A stretch of 64,000 nucleotides of DNA from NCBI GenBank assembly GCA_037892765.1, contig JBBKBW010000003.1; one strand, written 5' to 3'. The stretch is from Clostridium_AQ sp900552125. Lineage in GTDB: Bacteria; Bacillota_I; Bacilli_A; Erysipelotrichales; Erysipelotrichaceae. Positions 47,020 to 55,242 of the stretch are shown here, one piece after another; the stretch's first letter is position 1; each line of letters starts with the position of its first letter. Position numbers and translations under genes: made by a program. The notes under the pieces are model-generated. The model did no database searches. It saw nothing but the letters and a program-made list of their open reading frames with translations, and was not told the DNA's origin.

Positions 47020-48180
47020 ATGGAGAACTTTGTATATTCAATACCAACAAAAATTTATTTTGGAAAAGGACAGATTTGTCATATTGGGGAAATCGTATCT
47101 GATTATGGGAAGAAGGCTTTATTAGTTTATGGAGGAGGAAGCATTAAAAGAAACGGCATCTATGATGATGTAGTTAAATATTTGAAAGAAAGTAATGTTT
47201 CCTGGTGTGAATTATCTGGTGTAGAACCAAACCCAAGAATTACGACAGTTCGTAAAGGTGTAGAATTATGTCGTAAAGAAAATATCGATGTTATTGTTCC
47301 TATTGGAGGAGGAAGCACTATTGATTGTGCTAAAGTCATTGCAGGAGCTGTGACATACCCTAATGATGCGTGGGATATTGTATTAGACCCTTCTAAGATT
47401 GTTAGTGTACTGCCTATTGTTTCTGTGCTTACTTTATCCGCAACAGGAAGTGAAATGGATACATTCGCAGTTATCAGCAATATGGAAACAAATGATAAAA
47501 TTGGTACTGGTCATGAGGATATGAGACCTAAAGCATCAATTCTTGATCCAAGTTATACATATAGTGTTTCAGCGTATCAGACAGCAGCTGGGACTGCAGA
47601 TATCATGAGTCACATTTTAGAATGTTATTTTTCAAATGTAGAAGGATATTTGCAAGATCGAATGGCAGAAGGCTTACTGAAAACCTGTATCGAATATGGT
47701 GTGAAGACAGTACAGCATCCGGATGACTATGAAGCTCGTGCAAATTTAATGTGGACAAGCAGCTGGGCAATCAATAATTTTATTAAATTAGGTAAAGATG
47801 TTGCTTGGACAGTTCATCCTATGGAACATCAGTTGTCAGCATATTATGATATTACTCATGGTGTAGGACTAGCAATTCTAACTCCTCATTGGATGAAATA
47901 TGTATTAAATGAAAATACAGTCGCAAAATTTAAGGAATATGGTGTTAATGTATGGGGAATTGATTCTGAAAAAGATCCTTTTGAAATTGCGGAAGAGGCT
48001 ATTCAGAAGACAAAAGATTACTTCTTAGCTATGGGAATTCCGATGACTTTGAAAGAAGTTGGAATTGAAGATGAAAAATATTTTGATGTTATGGCAGAAA
48101 AAGCTGCGGCTGATTTGAAGGGTGCTTATGTAGAATTAACAAAAGAGGATGTTAAGAAAATCTATCAGATGGCAGCATAA
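47020..48180 (+). CDS. Iron-containing alcohol dehydrogenase, butanol dehydrogenase/YqhD type
   Basis: NAD(P)H-dependent reduction of aldehydes in fermentation or detoxification. The ATG 9 bases after AAGGAGG gives 386 aa. VYGGGSIKRNG and PIGGGSTIDCAKVIAG bind the nucleotide; AGTADIMSHILE (Asp, His), HPMEHQLSAYYDITHGVGLA (two His) form the iron site. The GGGS pattern is that of the BDH group, which often prefers NADPH. An aldehyde-reducing role beside hxlAB is possible but the genes are in separate units. Confidence 0.92.
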   Translation: MENFVYSIPTKIYFGKGQICHIGEIVSDYGKKALLVYGGGSIKRNGIYDDVVKYLKESNVSWCELSGVEPNPRITTVRKGVELCRKENIDVIVPIGGGSTIDCAKVIAGAVTYPNDAWDIVLDPSKIVSVLPIVSVLTLSATGSEMDTFAVISNMETNDKIGTGHEDMRPKASILDPSYTYSVSAYQTAAGTADIMSHILECYFSNVEGYLQDRMAEGLLKTCIEYGVKTVQHPDDYEARANLMWTSSWAINNFIKLGKDVAWTVHPMEHQLSAYYDITHGVGLAILTPHWMKYVLNENTVAKFKEYGVNVWGIDSEKDPFEIAEEAIQKTKDYFLAMGIPMTLKEVGIEDEKYFDVMAEKAAADLKGAYVELTKEDVKKIYQMAA

Positions 48181-48187
48181 AACTTAT

Positions 48188-48225
48188 AAAATGTATCGCT
48201 TCACAATGGTACACTTTTCTTTTTG
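48188..48225 (+). terminator. Possible terminator after the alcohol dehydrogenase gene
   Basis: AAAATGTATC and GGTACACTTTT pair with one mismatch and one G-U, then TTCTTTTT. Confidence 0.45.
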
Positions 48226-48287
48226 GAAATAGTATACGAAATATGCTAGATATGTTATAGTAGAGGCAACTGAAAGCGAGGGATATA

Positions 48288-49958
48288 ATGAAAAAATATA
48301 TGTGTTTTTTAATTCCGATTTATGCATTATATGTTTTTGCATTGTTCTATATAATGTTGCCTCCAATTAATTGGCATGCGCCTGAATTTTGGAGCTTTAT
48401 GATGATGACGGTAGCACCAGTCTTAGTAATTTTAATTATTTATTCATTTGTGAAGAGACAGATTCATTCTTTCCAGGATTGGCGCTTTAGTTTTCAAAAT
48501 AGAAAAAGTGTTAATGCGACTAGTTCCTCAAAAAAATGGGGCAAGATATGCAAGATATCTGTATGTATTCTAGCATTTATGATAGTATTCCCGTCGGCCG
48601 CAAAATTAGTAACTTCTCGTATTTTCCATGCGAAAAGCTTTGCACAGCGTATAGAGCCCAAAAATGTTTCATTTAGTGAGGTTCCAGAAGTTGATTTTAC
48701 TAAAACACCAATTATTGATCGAGATAGCTCTGTTCGACTTGGTGATAAGGTTATGGGAAATATGACTGAGTGGGTTTCTCAGTTTAATGTTAGTAATGAA
48801 TATACACAGATTTCATATAAAGATAGTGTTTATCGTGTAACTCCATTAACATACAATGGTTTTATCAAATATTTTACTAATCGCTCTGAAGGTGTTCCTG
48901 CATATATTACAGTAGATAGTACAAGTGGAAAGACTAACTTAGTAAAACTGAAAGATATTGGAATGTCAGGTATGAGGTATGTTCCTAGCGCATACTTCAA
49001 TGAAAACTTAAATCGCCATCTGCGTTTTCAATATCCTACAGAAATATTTGGCAGTCCTTCCTTTGAAATTGATGAAGAAGGACATCCATGGTATATCTGT
49101 ACAACATATACGTATTCTGGAGTAGGAAATAAAAAACAGGTTACTGGTGCAGTATTTCTTGATCCAATTACTGGAGATAGTACAAAATATAAAGTAGGGG
49201 AGATACCAGCTTGGGCAGATCGAATCTTTCCAGAGTCTTTAGTTGTGGAAGAGTTAGATGATAATGGAAGTCTGCAGAAAGGTTTTATTAACTCTATCAT
49301 TGGACAGAGTGGCGTAACAGTGACAAGTGAGGGATATAACTATTTAGAAAAGAATGGTGATATCTGGCTTTATAGCGGCTTAACTTCTGCGAATTCTGAT
49401 GAATCAAATTTAGGATTTGTGCTTGTGAATTTACGAACTCATGAAGCTATGAAGATAGCGACTGCTGGTGCTAATGAGACCAGCGCGATGAAGAGTGCAC
49501 AATCTGAAGTTAAAAATTATGGTTATCAGTCAACTTTCCCATTACTGATTAATGTGAAAGGCAATCCAGTGTATTTGATGTCTTTGAAAGATAACGGATT
49601 GATTAAAATGTATGCGACAGTTTCTGCAGTAGATTATCAGAAAGTCGCAACGGTATATACGGATGAAGGACTAGATACTTTGTTGAAGAAAACTTTGGAA
49701 CTGTTAGGGACTGGAAGTAACGATACTTTGAGTGAGGAATCATTAAAAGAAGCAGACATTACGGTTTCTGCTGTTGAAAAGATAAATATTGATGGCACAA
49801 CAACATACTATATTCAGTCTGATGCAGGAGATATTTATAAAATTCCATTCTCTACCAAATATGAAGAACAGCTTGTATTCTTAAAAGCAAATGATCATTT
49901 GAAAATCACTTATATTGATTCAGATGGTATAAAAACGATTAAAGAAATAAAGAAATAA
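48288..49958 (+). CDS. Unrecognised membrane-anchored protein with a large extracytoplasmic domain
   Basis: 556 aa. Two N-terminal hydrophobic helices (CFLIPIYALYVFALFYIML; MMMTVAPVLVILIIYSFV), a basic loop, and a third (ICKISVCILAFMIVFPSAA) lead to about 440 residues without membrane segments. That part contains short blocks reminiscent of beta-rich repeats, such as WYICTTYTYSG, VFLDPITGDSTKYKVGEIPAW and GFVLVNLRTHEAMKIA, and a small C-terminal domain (YYIQSDAGDIYKIPF). I recognise no enzyme motif. An extended -10 (TGTTATAGT) lies about 30 bases upstream. A possible role is at the cell surface, but this is only location. Confidence 0.8.
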   Translation: MKKYMCFLIPIYALYVFALFYIMLPPINWHAPEFWSFMMMTVAPVLVILIIYSFVKRQIHSFQDWRFSFQNRKSVNATSSSKKWGKICKISVCILAFMIVFPSAAKLVTSRIFHAKSFAQRIEPKNVSFSEVPEVDFTKTPIIDRDSSVRLGDKVMGNMTEWVSQFNVSNEYTQISYKDSVYRVTPLTYNGFIKYFTNRSEGVPAYITVDSTSGKTNLVKLKDIGMSGMRYVPSAYFNENLNRHLRFQYPTEIFGSPSFEIDEEGHPWYICTTYTYSGVGNKKQVTGAVFLDPITGDSTKYKVGEIPAWADRIFPESLVVEELDDNGSLQKGFINSIIGQSGVTVTSEGYNYLEKNGDIWLYSGLTSANSDESNLGFVLVNLRTHEAMKIATAGANETSAMKSAQSEVKNYGYQSTFPLLINVKGNPVYLMSLKDNGLIKMYATVSAVDYQKVATVYTDEGLDTLLKKTLELLGTGSNDTLSEESLKEADITVSAVEKINIDGTTTYYIQSDAGDIYKIPFSTKYEEQLVFLKANDHLKITYIDSDGIKTIKEIKK

Positions 49959-49970
49959 AATATATAAAAG

Positions 49971-49997
49971 ATACCTGAGGATATTCAGGTATTTTTT
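49971..49997 (+). terminator. Terminator after the unknown membrane protein gene
   Basis: ATACCTGA-GGATAT-TCAGGTAT followed by six T. Confidence 0.85.
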
Positions 49998-50037
49998 ATG
50001 ATTTTCTGATAAAATAGTATTGAAAAGGGTGATGGAT

Positions 50038-50768
50038 ATGAGTAAATATGTGGCTAGTGATATTCATGGACTGAAAGAACGTTATGATGCAATGATTCAG
50101 TGTTTAAACTTACAGGAAGATGACACTTTGTATATTTTAGGGGATGCTGTTGATCGAGGGCCTGATGGCATTGCGATCTTACAGGATATCATGAAAAGAA
50201 AAAATATTGTGATGCTGTTGGGAAATCATGAATATATGATGAAACAATATTATGATGCACAAAGAGGAAAAATTGATGATCAAGAAGAGGTCTACATAAT
50301 ACAAGACCGCTGGTATCGTAATCATTGTGGACCTACAATTAATGAATTTGAAAAACTATCATTAGAGGAACAGGATATTATTTTGAATTTTCTTGATACT
50401 TTGCCTTTAGCTATTTGTGATTTAAAAGCAGGAGATAATTTGTATTATTTATCGCATGGCAGTGTCTCAAACAATTTACGAGTGGGGTTGTATATCAAAG
50501 AGATGTTTTGGGGAGTGAAGTGACAATTGAAGATTTTGTATGGAATCGTATGGTGATTGATGATCCGGTATTTAATGATCGCTGTATTATTGTTGGACAT
50601 ACTCCAACCTTGTTTTATCAAGATAATAAACCATATGCGGTATATGCGAATACAGATGATATAAAAACAGCTAGTATTATAGATATTGATTGTGGTTGTG
50701 CAGTAAATAATCAGGATACAAGACTAGGGGTCGTATGTTTAGATGATCGCACTTGTATGTATTTTTAA
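50038..50768 (+). pseudogene. Serine/threonine phosphatase-like metallophosphoesterase, frameshifted
   Basis: A calcineurin-like phosphatase of the bacterial PrpA/ApaH-like group. Frame one gives SDIHGLKERYD (metal site Asp, His), LGDAVDRGPDG and LLGNHEYMM, and LSHGS; it stops after MFWGVK. The next frame continues at the same place with SEVTIEDFVWNRM and holds the last His of the site, IVGHTPT. Adding one G to the run TTTTGGGG at 50506-50513 would join the two halves as MFWGSEVTIEDF. So this is either a one-base loss, a phase-variable G tract or a sequencing error. AAAGGGTG precedes the ATG. Confidence 0.8.
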
Positions 50769-50774
50769 AGTAAA

Positions 50775-50798
50775 AGCGATTGCGTTGATGCAATCGCT
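50775..50798. terminator. Convergent terminator between the phosphatase and hydrolase genes
   Basis: AGCGATTGC-GTTGAT-GCAATCGCT; the minus-strand side is followed by TTTTACTTT, so it mainly serves the hydrolase gene. Confidence 0.75.
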
Positions 50799-50801
50799 AT
50801 A

Positions 50802-51764
50802 TTATTGGTGATTATCTATAAAAGAGAATACATGGTGATAATATTCTTGTGGCTGAGCATACATCGCTGCTTTATGTCCACTGTTTTCGATAATATAGAG
50901 TTCTTTATCTGAATTACAGGATTCATAAAGTGTAAAAGCCATTTCACTAGGAACTTGCTTATTTTGGTCACCATGTAGAAAAAGGATAGGAATGTATGCT
51001 TTTTCAAGCTTAGGAAGAGCACTTGCCTTACGAATCTGAAAACCCATTTTCTGTTTTACAAGAACACCCATTGAATCTAAGATAGGGAAAGCAGGCATTT
51101 TATAATATTGATTCATCTGCCAGGATAAAATATCATAAACAGAAGTATAAGCACTGTCCGCAACGATATTTCGAACATTTATAAGTTTGTCTTGAGGACA
51201 CATAAGGATAGTAGATGCACCCATAGATATCCCATATAGAGTGATTTCAGCTTGAGAATCAATATCTAGGATTGCGCTAATCCAGTCTAATAAATCTTTA
51301 CGTTCCAGCCAGCCTAAAGAAATGAAATTTCCTTCACTTTCGCCATGAGCTCTGGCATCAGGAGTTAAGACATGGAATCCATGTTCATGAAAAATCTTGG
51401 TGATTGGACGCATATCTTCCTTACTTCCGCCATAATCATGCAAGAGGATTGCCCAGCGATGTGAAGTATGCTCAGATGATGGATAGTGTAAAGCAACAAG
51501 TTGTAGGTTATCTTCTGTTTCAATGCTTATTTTATCAATTGCGATATCCTGCGCCCATTTTTTGCTTTGCACGATTTCTTTGTGTCTCTGAATCTTTTGG
51601 CTTTCATTTAAATTGCTTTCTGCAAGACCAAGCTCTTTTCCTTTTATGAGCTTTTTTCGATTCATCGTCTGGTTAAATAAGGTTTTGCATAGGAAAAAAT
51701 CAGTAGCAGCAGCTAAGGTTGAAACTGCACCTAGTCCAGTTATTAACTTAGTTTTTTTATTCAT
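50802..51764 (-). CDS. Alpha/beta-hydrolase with N-terminal membrane anchor
   Basis: 320 aa with a single N-terminal hydrophobic segment (LITGLGAVSTLAAATDFFLC) that could anchor it or act as a signal. The catalytic set is visible: LLHDYGGSKEDM (oxyanion region), LYGISMGASTILM with the nucleophile Ser, FLHGDQNKQVP with the acid and ENSGHKAAMY with the His. It resembles YqkD-type hydrolases of Firmicutes. AGGTGATTCG precedes the ATG on the minus strand. Substrate unknown. Confidence 0.87.
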   Translation of the reverse strand: MNKKTKLITGLGAVSTLAAATDFFLCKTLFNQTMNRKKLIKGKELGLAESNLNESQKIQRHKEIVQSKKWAQDIAIDKISIETEDNLQLVALHYPSSEHTSHRWAILLHDYGGSKEDMRPITKIFHEHGFHVLTPDARAHGESEGNFISLGWLERKDLLDWISAILDIDSQAEITLYGISMGASTILMCPQDKLINVRNIVADSAYTSVYDILSWQMNQYYKMPAFPILDSMGVLVKQKMGFQIRKASALPKLEKAYIPILFLHGDQNKQVPSEMAFTLYESCNSDKELYIIENSGHKAAMYAQPQEYYHHVFSFIDNHQ

Positions 51765-51894
51765 CGAATCACCTCTTATTTATTGTTAATAATATTATAG
51801 TACGATAAGGGAAAAATTTCGAGGGTATTATGAAGATATTAAAGAAAAACAGAGAAATTATCATATATACATCTCATATATATTTTATGTTTTG

Positions 51895-51910
51895 AATTGT
51901 TTGAACAATT
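51895..51910. repeat. Short palindrome in the gap upstream of rplK
   Basis: AATTGTT-TG-AACAATT. The gap from 51,780 to 52,036 is AT-rich and shows no gene; the rplK promoter and leader take up the rest. Confidence 0.35.
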
Positions 51911-52036
51911 GCGACTATGTCTAGTAAAGCGATTGTTAGGGAAAAGTATTGAACTTAATTTGGATTTAGAAAAATAAAAAATAAAATGGATTGTTAAAAA
52001 AATCGATGTATTTTTATGAAAAAAAGAAAATTGTTA

Positions 52037-52065
52037 TTGCATTTGTTGTAAAAATATTCTAAAAT
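52037..52065 (+). promoter_or_regulatory. Sigma-A promoter of rplKA
   Basis: TTGCAT, 17 bases, TAAAAT, about 100 bases before rplK. Confidence 0.8.
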
Positions 52066-52094
52066 AGTAATTGCCGCATATTTGTGGTATTTTC

Positions 52095-52137
52095 ATGCGT
52101 GGGAGAAGGAGGCAACCCTTCATTCTAACCACTGCAT
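52095..52137 (+). promoter_or_regulatory. Putative L1-binding leader of the rplK-rplA mRNA
   Basis: ATGCGTGG pairs with CCACTGCAT (one bulged T) around a GAG/ATTCTAA internal loop and an inner AAGG/CCTT stem. A GTGGGAG...AACCAC element in front of rplK is common in bacteria, where L1 binds the mRNA to repress its own operon. Confidence 0.6.
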
Positions 52138-52165
52138 AAGACTTTTAAAATAGGAGGAATGTCTT

Positions 52166-52582
52166 GTGAGTAAGAAAGTTGCAAAAGTTTGTAAACTTCA
52201 GTTCCCTGCAGGGGGAGCTAGACCAGGACCTGCACTAGCATCTGCTGGTATCAACATGCCACAGTTCTGTACAGCATTTAATGATGCTACTAAAGATCGT
52301 GCTGGTGATGTAGTTCCTGTAATCATTACAGCTTACGAAGATAAGAGCTTTGACTTCGTAATCAAAACAACTCCAGCAGCAATGATGATCAAAAAAGCTG
52401 CAGGAATCAAAAAAGCTTCTGGAAACCAGAAGGAAATCTGTGGAAAAATCACAGTAGATCAGTTGCGTGAAATCGCAGAATACAAAATGCCAGACTTAAA
52501 CGCTAATGATGTAGAATCTGCTATGAGAATTATTGCAGGTACTGCTAAAAACATGGGTGTTGAAGTAGAAGGTTTTGAATAA
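52166..52582 (+). CDS. rplK: Ribosomal protein L11
   Basis: 138-aa large-subunit protein of the GTPase-associated centre. The start is a GTG eight bases after AGGAGG. KLQFPAGGARPGPALASAGIN, VVPVIITAYEDKSFDFVIKT and NANDVESAMRIIAGTAKNMG are standard L11 blocks. The usual upstream secE-nusG genes are absent here; rplK directly follows a promoter and leader. Confidence 0.98.
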   Translation: MSKKVAKVCKLQFPAGGARPGPALASAGINMPQFCTAFNDATKDRAGDVVPVIITAYEDKSFDFVIKTTPAAMMIKKAAGIKKASGNQKEICGKITVDQLREIAEYKMPDLNANDVESAMRIIAGTAKNMGVEVEGFE

Positions 52583-52599
52583 GAAAGGCGGAAAACAAA

Positions 52600-53286
52600 A
52601 TGGCAAAATTCGGAAAAAAATATTTAGAAGCTGCTAAAAAAGTTGATCGCTCAAAAACTTATTCAGTAGCTGAAGCTGTTAAATTGGCAAAAGAAACAAA
52701 CACAGCTAAATTCGACGCTTCTGTTGAAGTTAGCTTTAACTTAAATGTTGACCCTCGTCATGCTGATCAGCAGATTCGTGGGGCAATGGTTCTTCCACAC
52801 GGAACTGGTAAAACACAGAAAGTATGTGTTATTACTCAGGGACCTAAAGAGCAAGAAGCAAAAGATGCTGGTGCAGATTTTGTAGGTGGAAAAGAACTAT
52901 TAGAAGACATCCAGAAAGGTTGGTTTGACTTCGATGTAATCGTTGCAACTCCAAACATGATGGGTGAACTTGGTAAATTAGGACGTATCTTAGGACCTAA
53001 AGGTTTAATGCCTAACCCTAAGACTGGAACAGTTACTATGGATGTAGCAAAAGCTGTTGAAGATATCAAAAAAGGTAAAGTTGAATACCGTGTTGATAAA
53101 GAAGGTAACATCAACCTTATGATCGGTAAAGTAAGCTTTGAAGATGAAAAACTTGTTGATAACTTCAATGCAATTTTCCAGACAATTGCTAAAGCACGTC
53201 CTGCAGCTGTAAAAGGTGCTTATATCAAAAACCTAGTAATTTCTACTACTATGGGACCAAGCATCAGAGTAGTAATCGAAAAATAA
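52600..53286 (+). CDS. rplA: Ribosomal protein L1
   Basis: 228-aa protein of the L1 stalk and probable repressor of its own operon through the rplK leader. LNVDPRHADQQIRGAMVLPHG, GKLGRILGPKGLMPNPKTGTV (residues about 125-145) and KGAYIKNLVISTTMGPSIR are diagnostic. GAAAGGCGG precedes the ATG, 17 bases after rplK. Confidence 0.98.
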   Translation: MAKFGKKYLEAAKKVDRSKTYSVAEAVKLAKETNTAKFDASVEVSFNLNVDPRHADQQIRGAMVLPHGTGKTQKVCVITQGPKEQEAKDAGADFVGGKELLEDIQKGWFDFDVIVATPNMMGELGKLGRILGPKGLMPNPKTGTVTMDVAKAVEDIKKGKVEYRVDKEGNINLMIGKVSFEDEKLVDNFNAIFQTIAKARPAAVKGAYIKNLVISTTMGPSIRVVIEK

Positions 53287-53289
53287 AGA

Positions 53290-53318
53290 TTGACAAAGCT
53301 GTAAAAGAAAGATAAAAT
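53290..53318 (+). promoter_or_regulatory. Sigma-A promoter of rplJL
   Basis: TTGACA, 17 bases, TAAAAT, starting 4 bases after the rplA stop. Confidence 0.88.
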
Positions 53319-53338
53319 ATCAAATGTTATCAATATAC

Positions 53339-53436
53339 CATAGACAGTAACGGCCATTTGGCTTAATAATGTTACCGAGGTAAAAGTTAGATACAAAACT
53401 TTCACCCGTAGACTGTCTATGCCTGCGGGTGTTTTT
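53339..53436 (+). ncRNA. L10 leader: L10 leader RNA of rplJL
   Basis: CATAGACAGT (53339-53348) pairs with ACTGTCTATG (53412-53421), enclosing the ACGGCCATTTGGC hairpin and the TTACCGAGGT bulge typical of the L10-(L12)4 binding site. Overlapping its 3' side, CACCCG (53403-53408) and CGGGTG (53426-53431) plus TTTTT form a terminator that excludes the closing stem. This is the arrangement expected for feedback by attenuation. Confidence 0.92.
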
Positions 53437-53486
53437 ATATCACTCTTAAGGGTATATTGTTGCATATAAATTTAGGAGGTGTAAGT

Positions 53487-54005
53487 ATGAACCAGGCGAT
53501 TATCGATAGCAAAAAGGCAGTCGTTTCTGAAATCGCTCAGAAAATGAAAGAATCTGAATCAACTGTAGTAGTTGAATATCGTGGTCTTTCTGTTGCCGAA
53601 ATGACTGAGTTACGTAGAAACTTACGCGAAGAAGGTGTAGAGTTTAAAGTTTACAAAAACTCTCTAGCACAGCGTGCCGCTGTTGAAGCAGGAGCTGAAG
53701 AACTATCAAAAGATTTGATTGGTCCTAACGCTATTGCTTTTGGTGGAGATGCAGTTGCTCCAGCTCGCGTTTTAGCAAAATTTGCTAAAAGTCATGAAAA
53801 CTTAGTATTAAAAAGCGGTATCGTAGAAGGTAAAGTAGTTGGTGTTGATACAATCAAAGAACTTTCTAGTCTACCTAACCGTGAAGGTATGTTATCTATG
53901 TTATTAAGCTGTCTACAGTCTCCAGTACGTAGCTTTGCTTGTGCTGTTAAGGCGGTAGCTGACGCAAAAGAAGAAGGATCTGCAGAAGCAGCTCCACAGG
54001 AATAA
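53487..54005 (+). CDS. rplJ: Ribosomal protein L10
   Basis: 172-aa stalk base protein. The ATG after TTAGGAGGTG is the start; an upstream TTG frame is not used. STVVVEYRGLSVAEMTELRR, EFKVYKNSLAQRA, DLIGPNAIAFGGDAVAPARV and NREGMLSMLLSCLQSPVRSF are typical. Binds L7/L12 dimers and represses its own leader. Confidence 0.98.
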   Translation: MNQAIIDSKKAVVSEIAQKMKESESTVVVEYRGLSVAEMTELRRNLREEGVEFKVYKNSLAQRAAVEAGAEELSKDLIGPNAIAFGGDAVAPARVLAKFAKSHENLVLKSGIVEGKVVGVDTIKELSSLPNREGMLSMLLSCLQSPVRSFACAVKAVADAKEEGSAEAAPQE

Positions 54006-54025
54006 AAAAATAGGAGGAAATGAAA

Positions 54026-54400
54026 ATGGCAAAATTAGCACATGAAGACATTTTAGCTTACTTAGAAGAAGCTACAATCTTAGAATTAAACGACTTAGTA
54101 AAAGCAATCGAAGAAAAATTTGGTGTAACTGCTGCTGCTCCAGTTGCTGTAGCTGCTGCTGCAGGTGATGATGCAGCTGCTGCTGGACCAAGCGAAGTAA
54201 CTGTTACATTAACTGATGTTGGTGGAACTAAAGTTGCAGTTATCAAAGCTGTACGTGAAATCACTGGATTAGGTCTAGTTGATGCTAAAGGTTTAGTAGA
54301 CAAAGTTCCAAGTGTAATCAAAGAAAACATCAAACCAGAAGAAGCAGAAGAAATCAAGAAAAAATTGATGGATGCTGGTGCGTCTGTTGAAGTTAAATAA
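54026..54400 (+). CDS. rplL: Ribosomal protein L7/L12
   Basis: 124-aa stalk protein that recruits translation factors. The ATG 8 bases after AGGAGG is chosen over one only 2 bases away. N-terminal dimer domain (ILAYLEEATILELNDLVKAI), alanine-rich hinge and C-terminal domain (KVAVIKAVREITGLGLVDAK, IKKKLMDAGASVEVK) are all present. Confidence 0.98.
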   Translation: MAKLAHEDILAYLEEATILELNDLVKAIEEKFGVTAAAPVAVAAAAGDDAAAAGPSEVTVTLTDVGGTKVAVIKAVREITGLGLVDAKGLVDKVPSVIKENIKPEEAEEIKKKLMDAGASVEVK

Positions 54401-54486
54401 TTATTCAAATAAAAATTATTTGACTATTATTTCATAACTAGCTAAACTAAACATTATTATATGCTAGCATGAAAATAAAAATATTT

Positions 54487-54510
54487 ACAAAAAGCCGAAA
54501 GGCTTTTTGT
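54487..54510 (+). terminator. Hairpin between rplL and the methyltransferase gene
   Basis: ACAAAAAGCC-GAAA-GGCTTTTTGT: perfect 10-bp stem with a GNRA tetraloop and T-rich right arm. Probably an attenuator that lowers read-through toward rpoB. Confidence 0.8.
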
Positions 54511-54531
54511 CACTTAAAAGGCGGGATAACG

Positions 54532-55143
54532 ATGAATCATTATTTTACAGATAATCGTCATTTAGCAGAAAACCGGAAGGAAATATCTTTCCGGTTTTGG
54601 TGTTTTAACGTTTCTTTTATTACAGATAATGGAGTCTTCTCTAAAGATACAGTTGATTTTGGCACAAGAGTTCTTTTGAATACATTACATAACCATGAAA
54701 ATGAATTAGGCGACTATGTATTGGATATGGGATGTGGCTATGGTGTTGTTGGTATCGTTACGAAAAAGACATGGCCAGAAAAAACAGTTGAAATGGTAGA
54801 TGTAAACCCTAGAGCTGTTGAACTTTCCATTGAAAATGCTAAGAAAAATAATATTGAAGCAGATATTCATGTATCAAACGTATATGATGAGGTAAATGGG
54901 AATAATTTTAGTGATATAATAACAAATCCACCAATTCGCGCAGGAAAGGCAGTCATATATAAAATCTTTGAAGAAGGATATGAATATTTATCTGAAAACG
55001 GCAGTTTATGGGTAGTGATTCGTAAGCAGCAAGGGGCTATGAGCGCTGTGAAAAAAATAAAAGAAGTGTTTGGAAATTGCGATATCATTCATAAAGAAAA
55101 AGGATATTTTATTTTAAAAGCTAAAAAAACATTGACAATTTGA
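54532..55143 (+). CDS. RsmC-like 16S rRNA methyltransferase (YbxB family)
   Basis: 203-aa AdoMet-dependent methyltransferase, the usual resident between rplL and rpoB in Firmicutes. The ATG after AAAGGCGGG is chosen; a longer frame reads through the hairpin. VLDMGCGYGVVGIV is the AdoMet site, EMVDVNPRAVELSIENAK the acidic loop, and IITNPPIRAGK the NPPxxxG catalytic motif of m2G enzymes. A second strong hairpin lies inside its first codons. It probably methylates a guanine of the small-subunit rRNA. Confidence 0.9.
   Translation: MNHYFTDNRHLAENRKEISFRFWCFNVSFITDNGVFSKDTVDFGTRVLLNTLHNHENELGDYVLDMGCGYGVVGIVTKKTWPEKTVEMVDVNPRAVELSIENAKKNNIEADIHVSNVYDEVNGNNFSDIITNPPIRAGKAVIYKIFEEGYEYLSENGSLWVVIRKQQGAMSAVKKIKEVFGNCDIIHKEKGYFILKAKKTLTI
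54569..54598 (+). terminator. Second hairpin inside the start of the methyltransferase gene
   Basis: AAAACCGGAA pairs perfectly with TTCCGGTTTT (extendable by two pairs), so a second terminator-like structure follows the first by about 60 bases, within codons 13-22. Confidence 0.6.
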
Positions 55144-55242
55144 TATTCCATTGATATTATAATAAATTGCATAATACTAAAATATTAAAATGGGAATTTA
55201 TACCTAATTTTAGTAGAAAAAACTGTAGAAAGGATGGCGTAC

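Noticed and set aside
50506..50523. Programmed -1 frameshift in the phosphatase gene
   Set aside because: The run TTTTGGGG is not a slippery heptamer in the correct phase and no following pseudoknot is evident; a missing G explains the break more simply.
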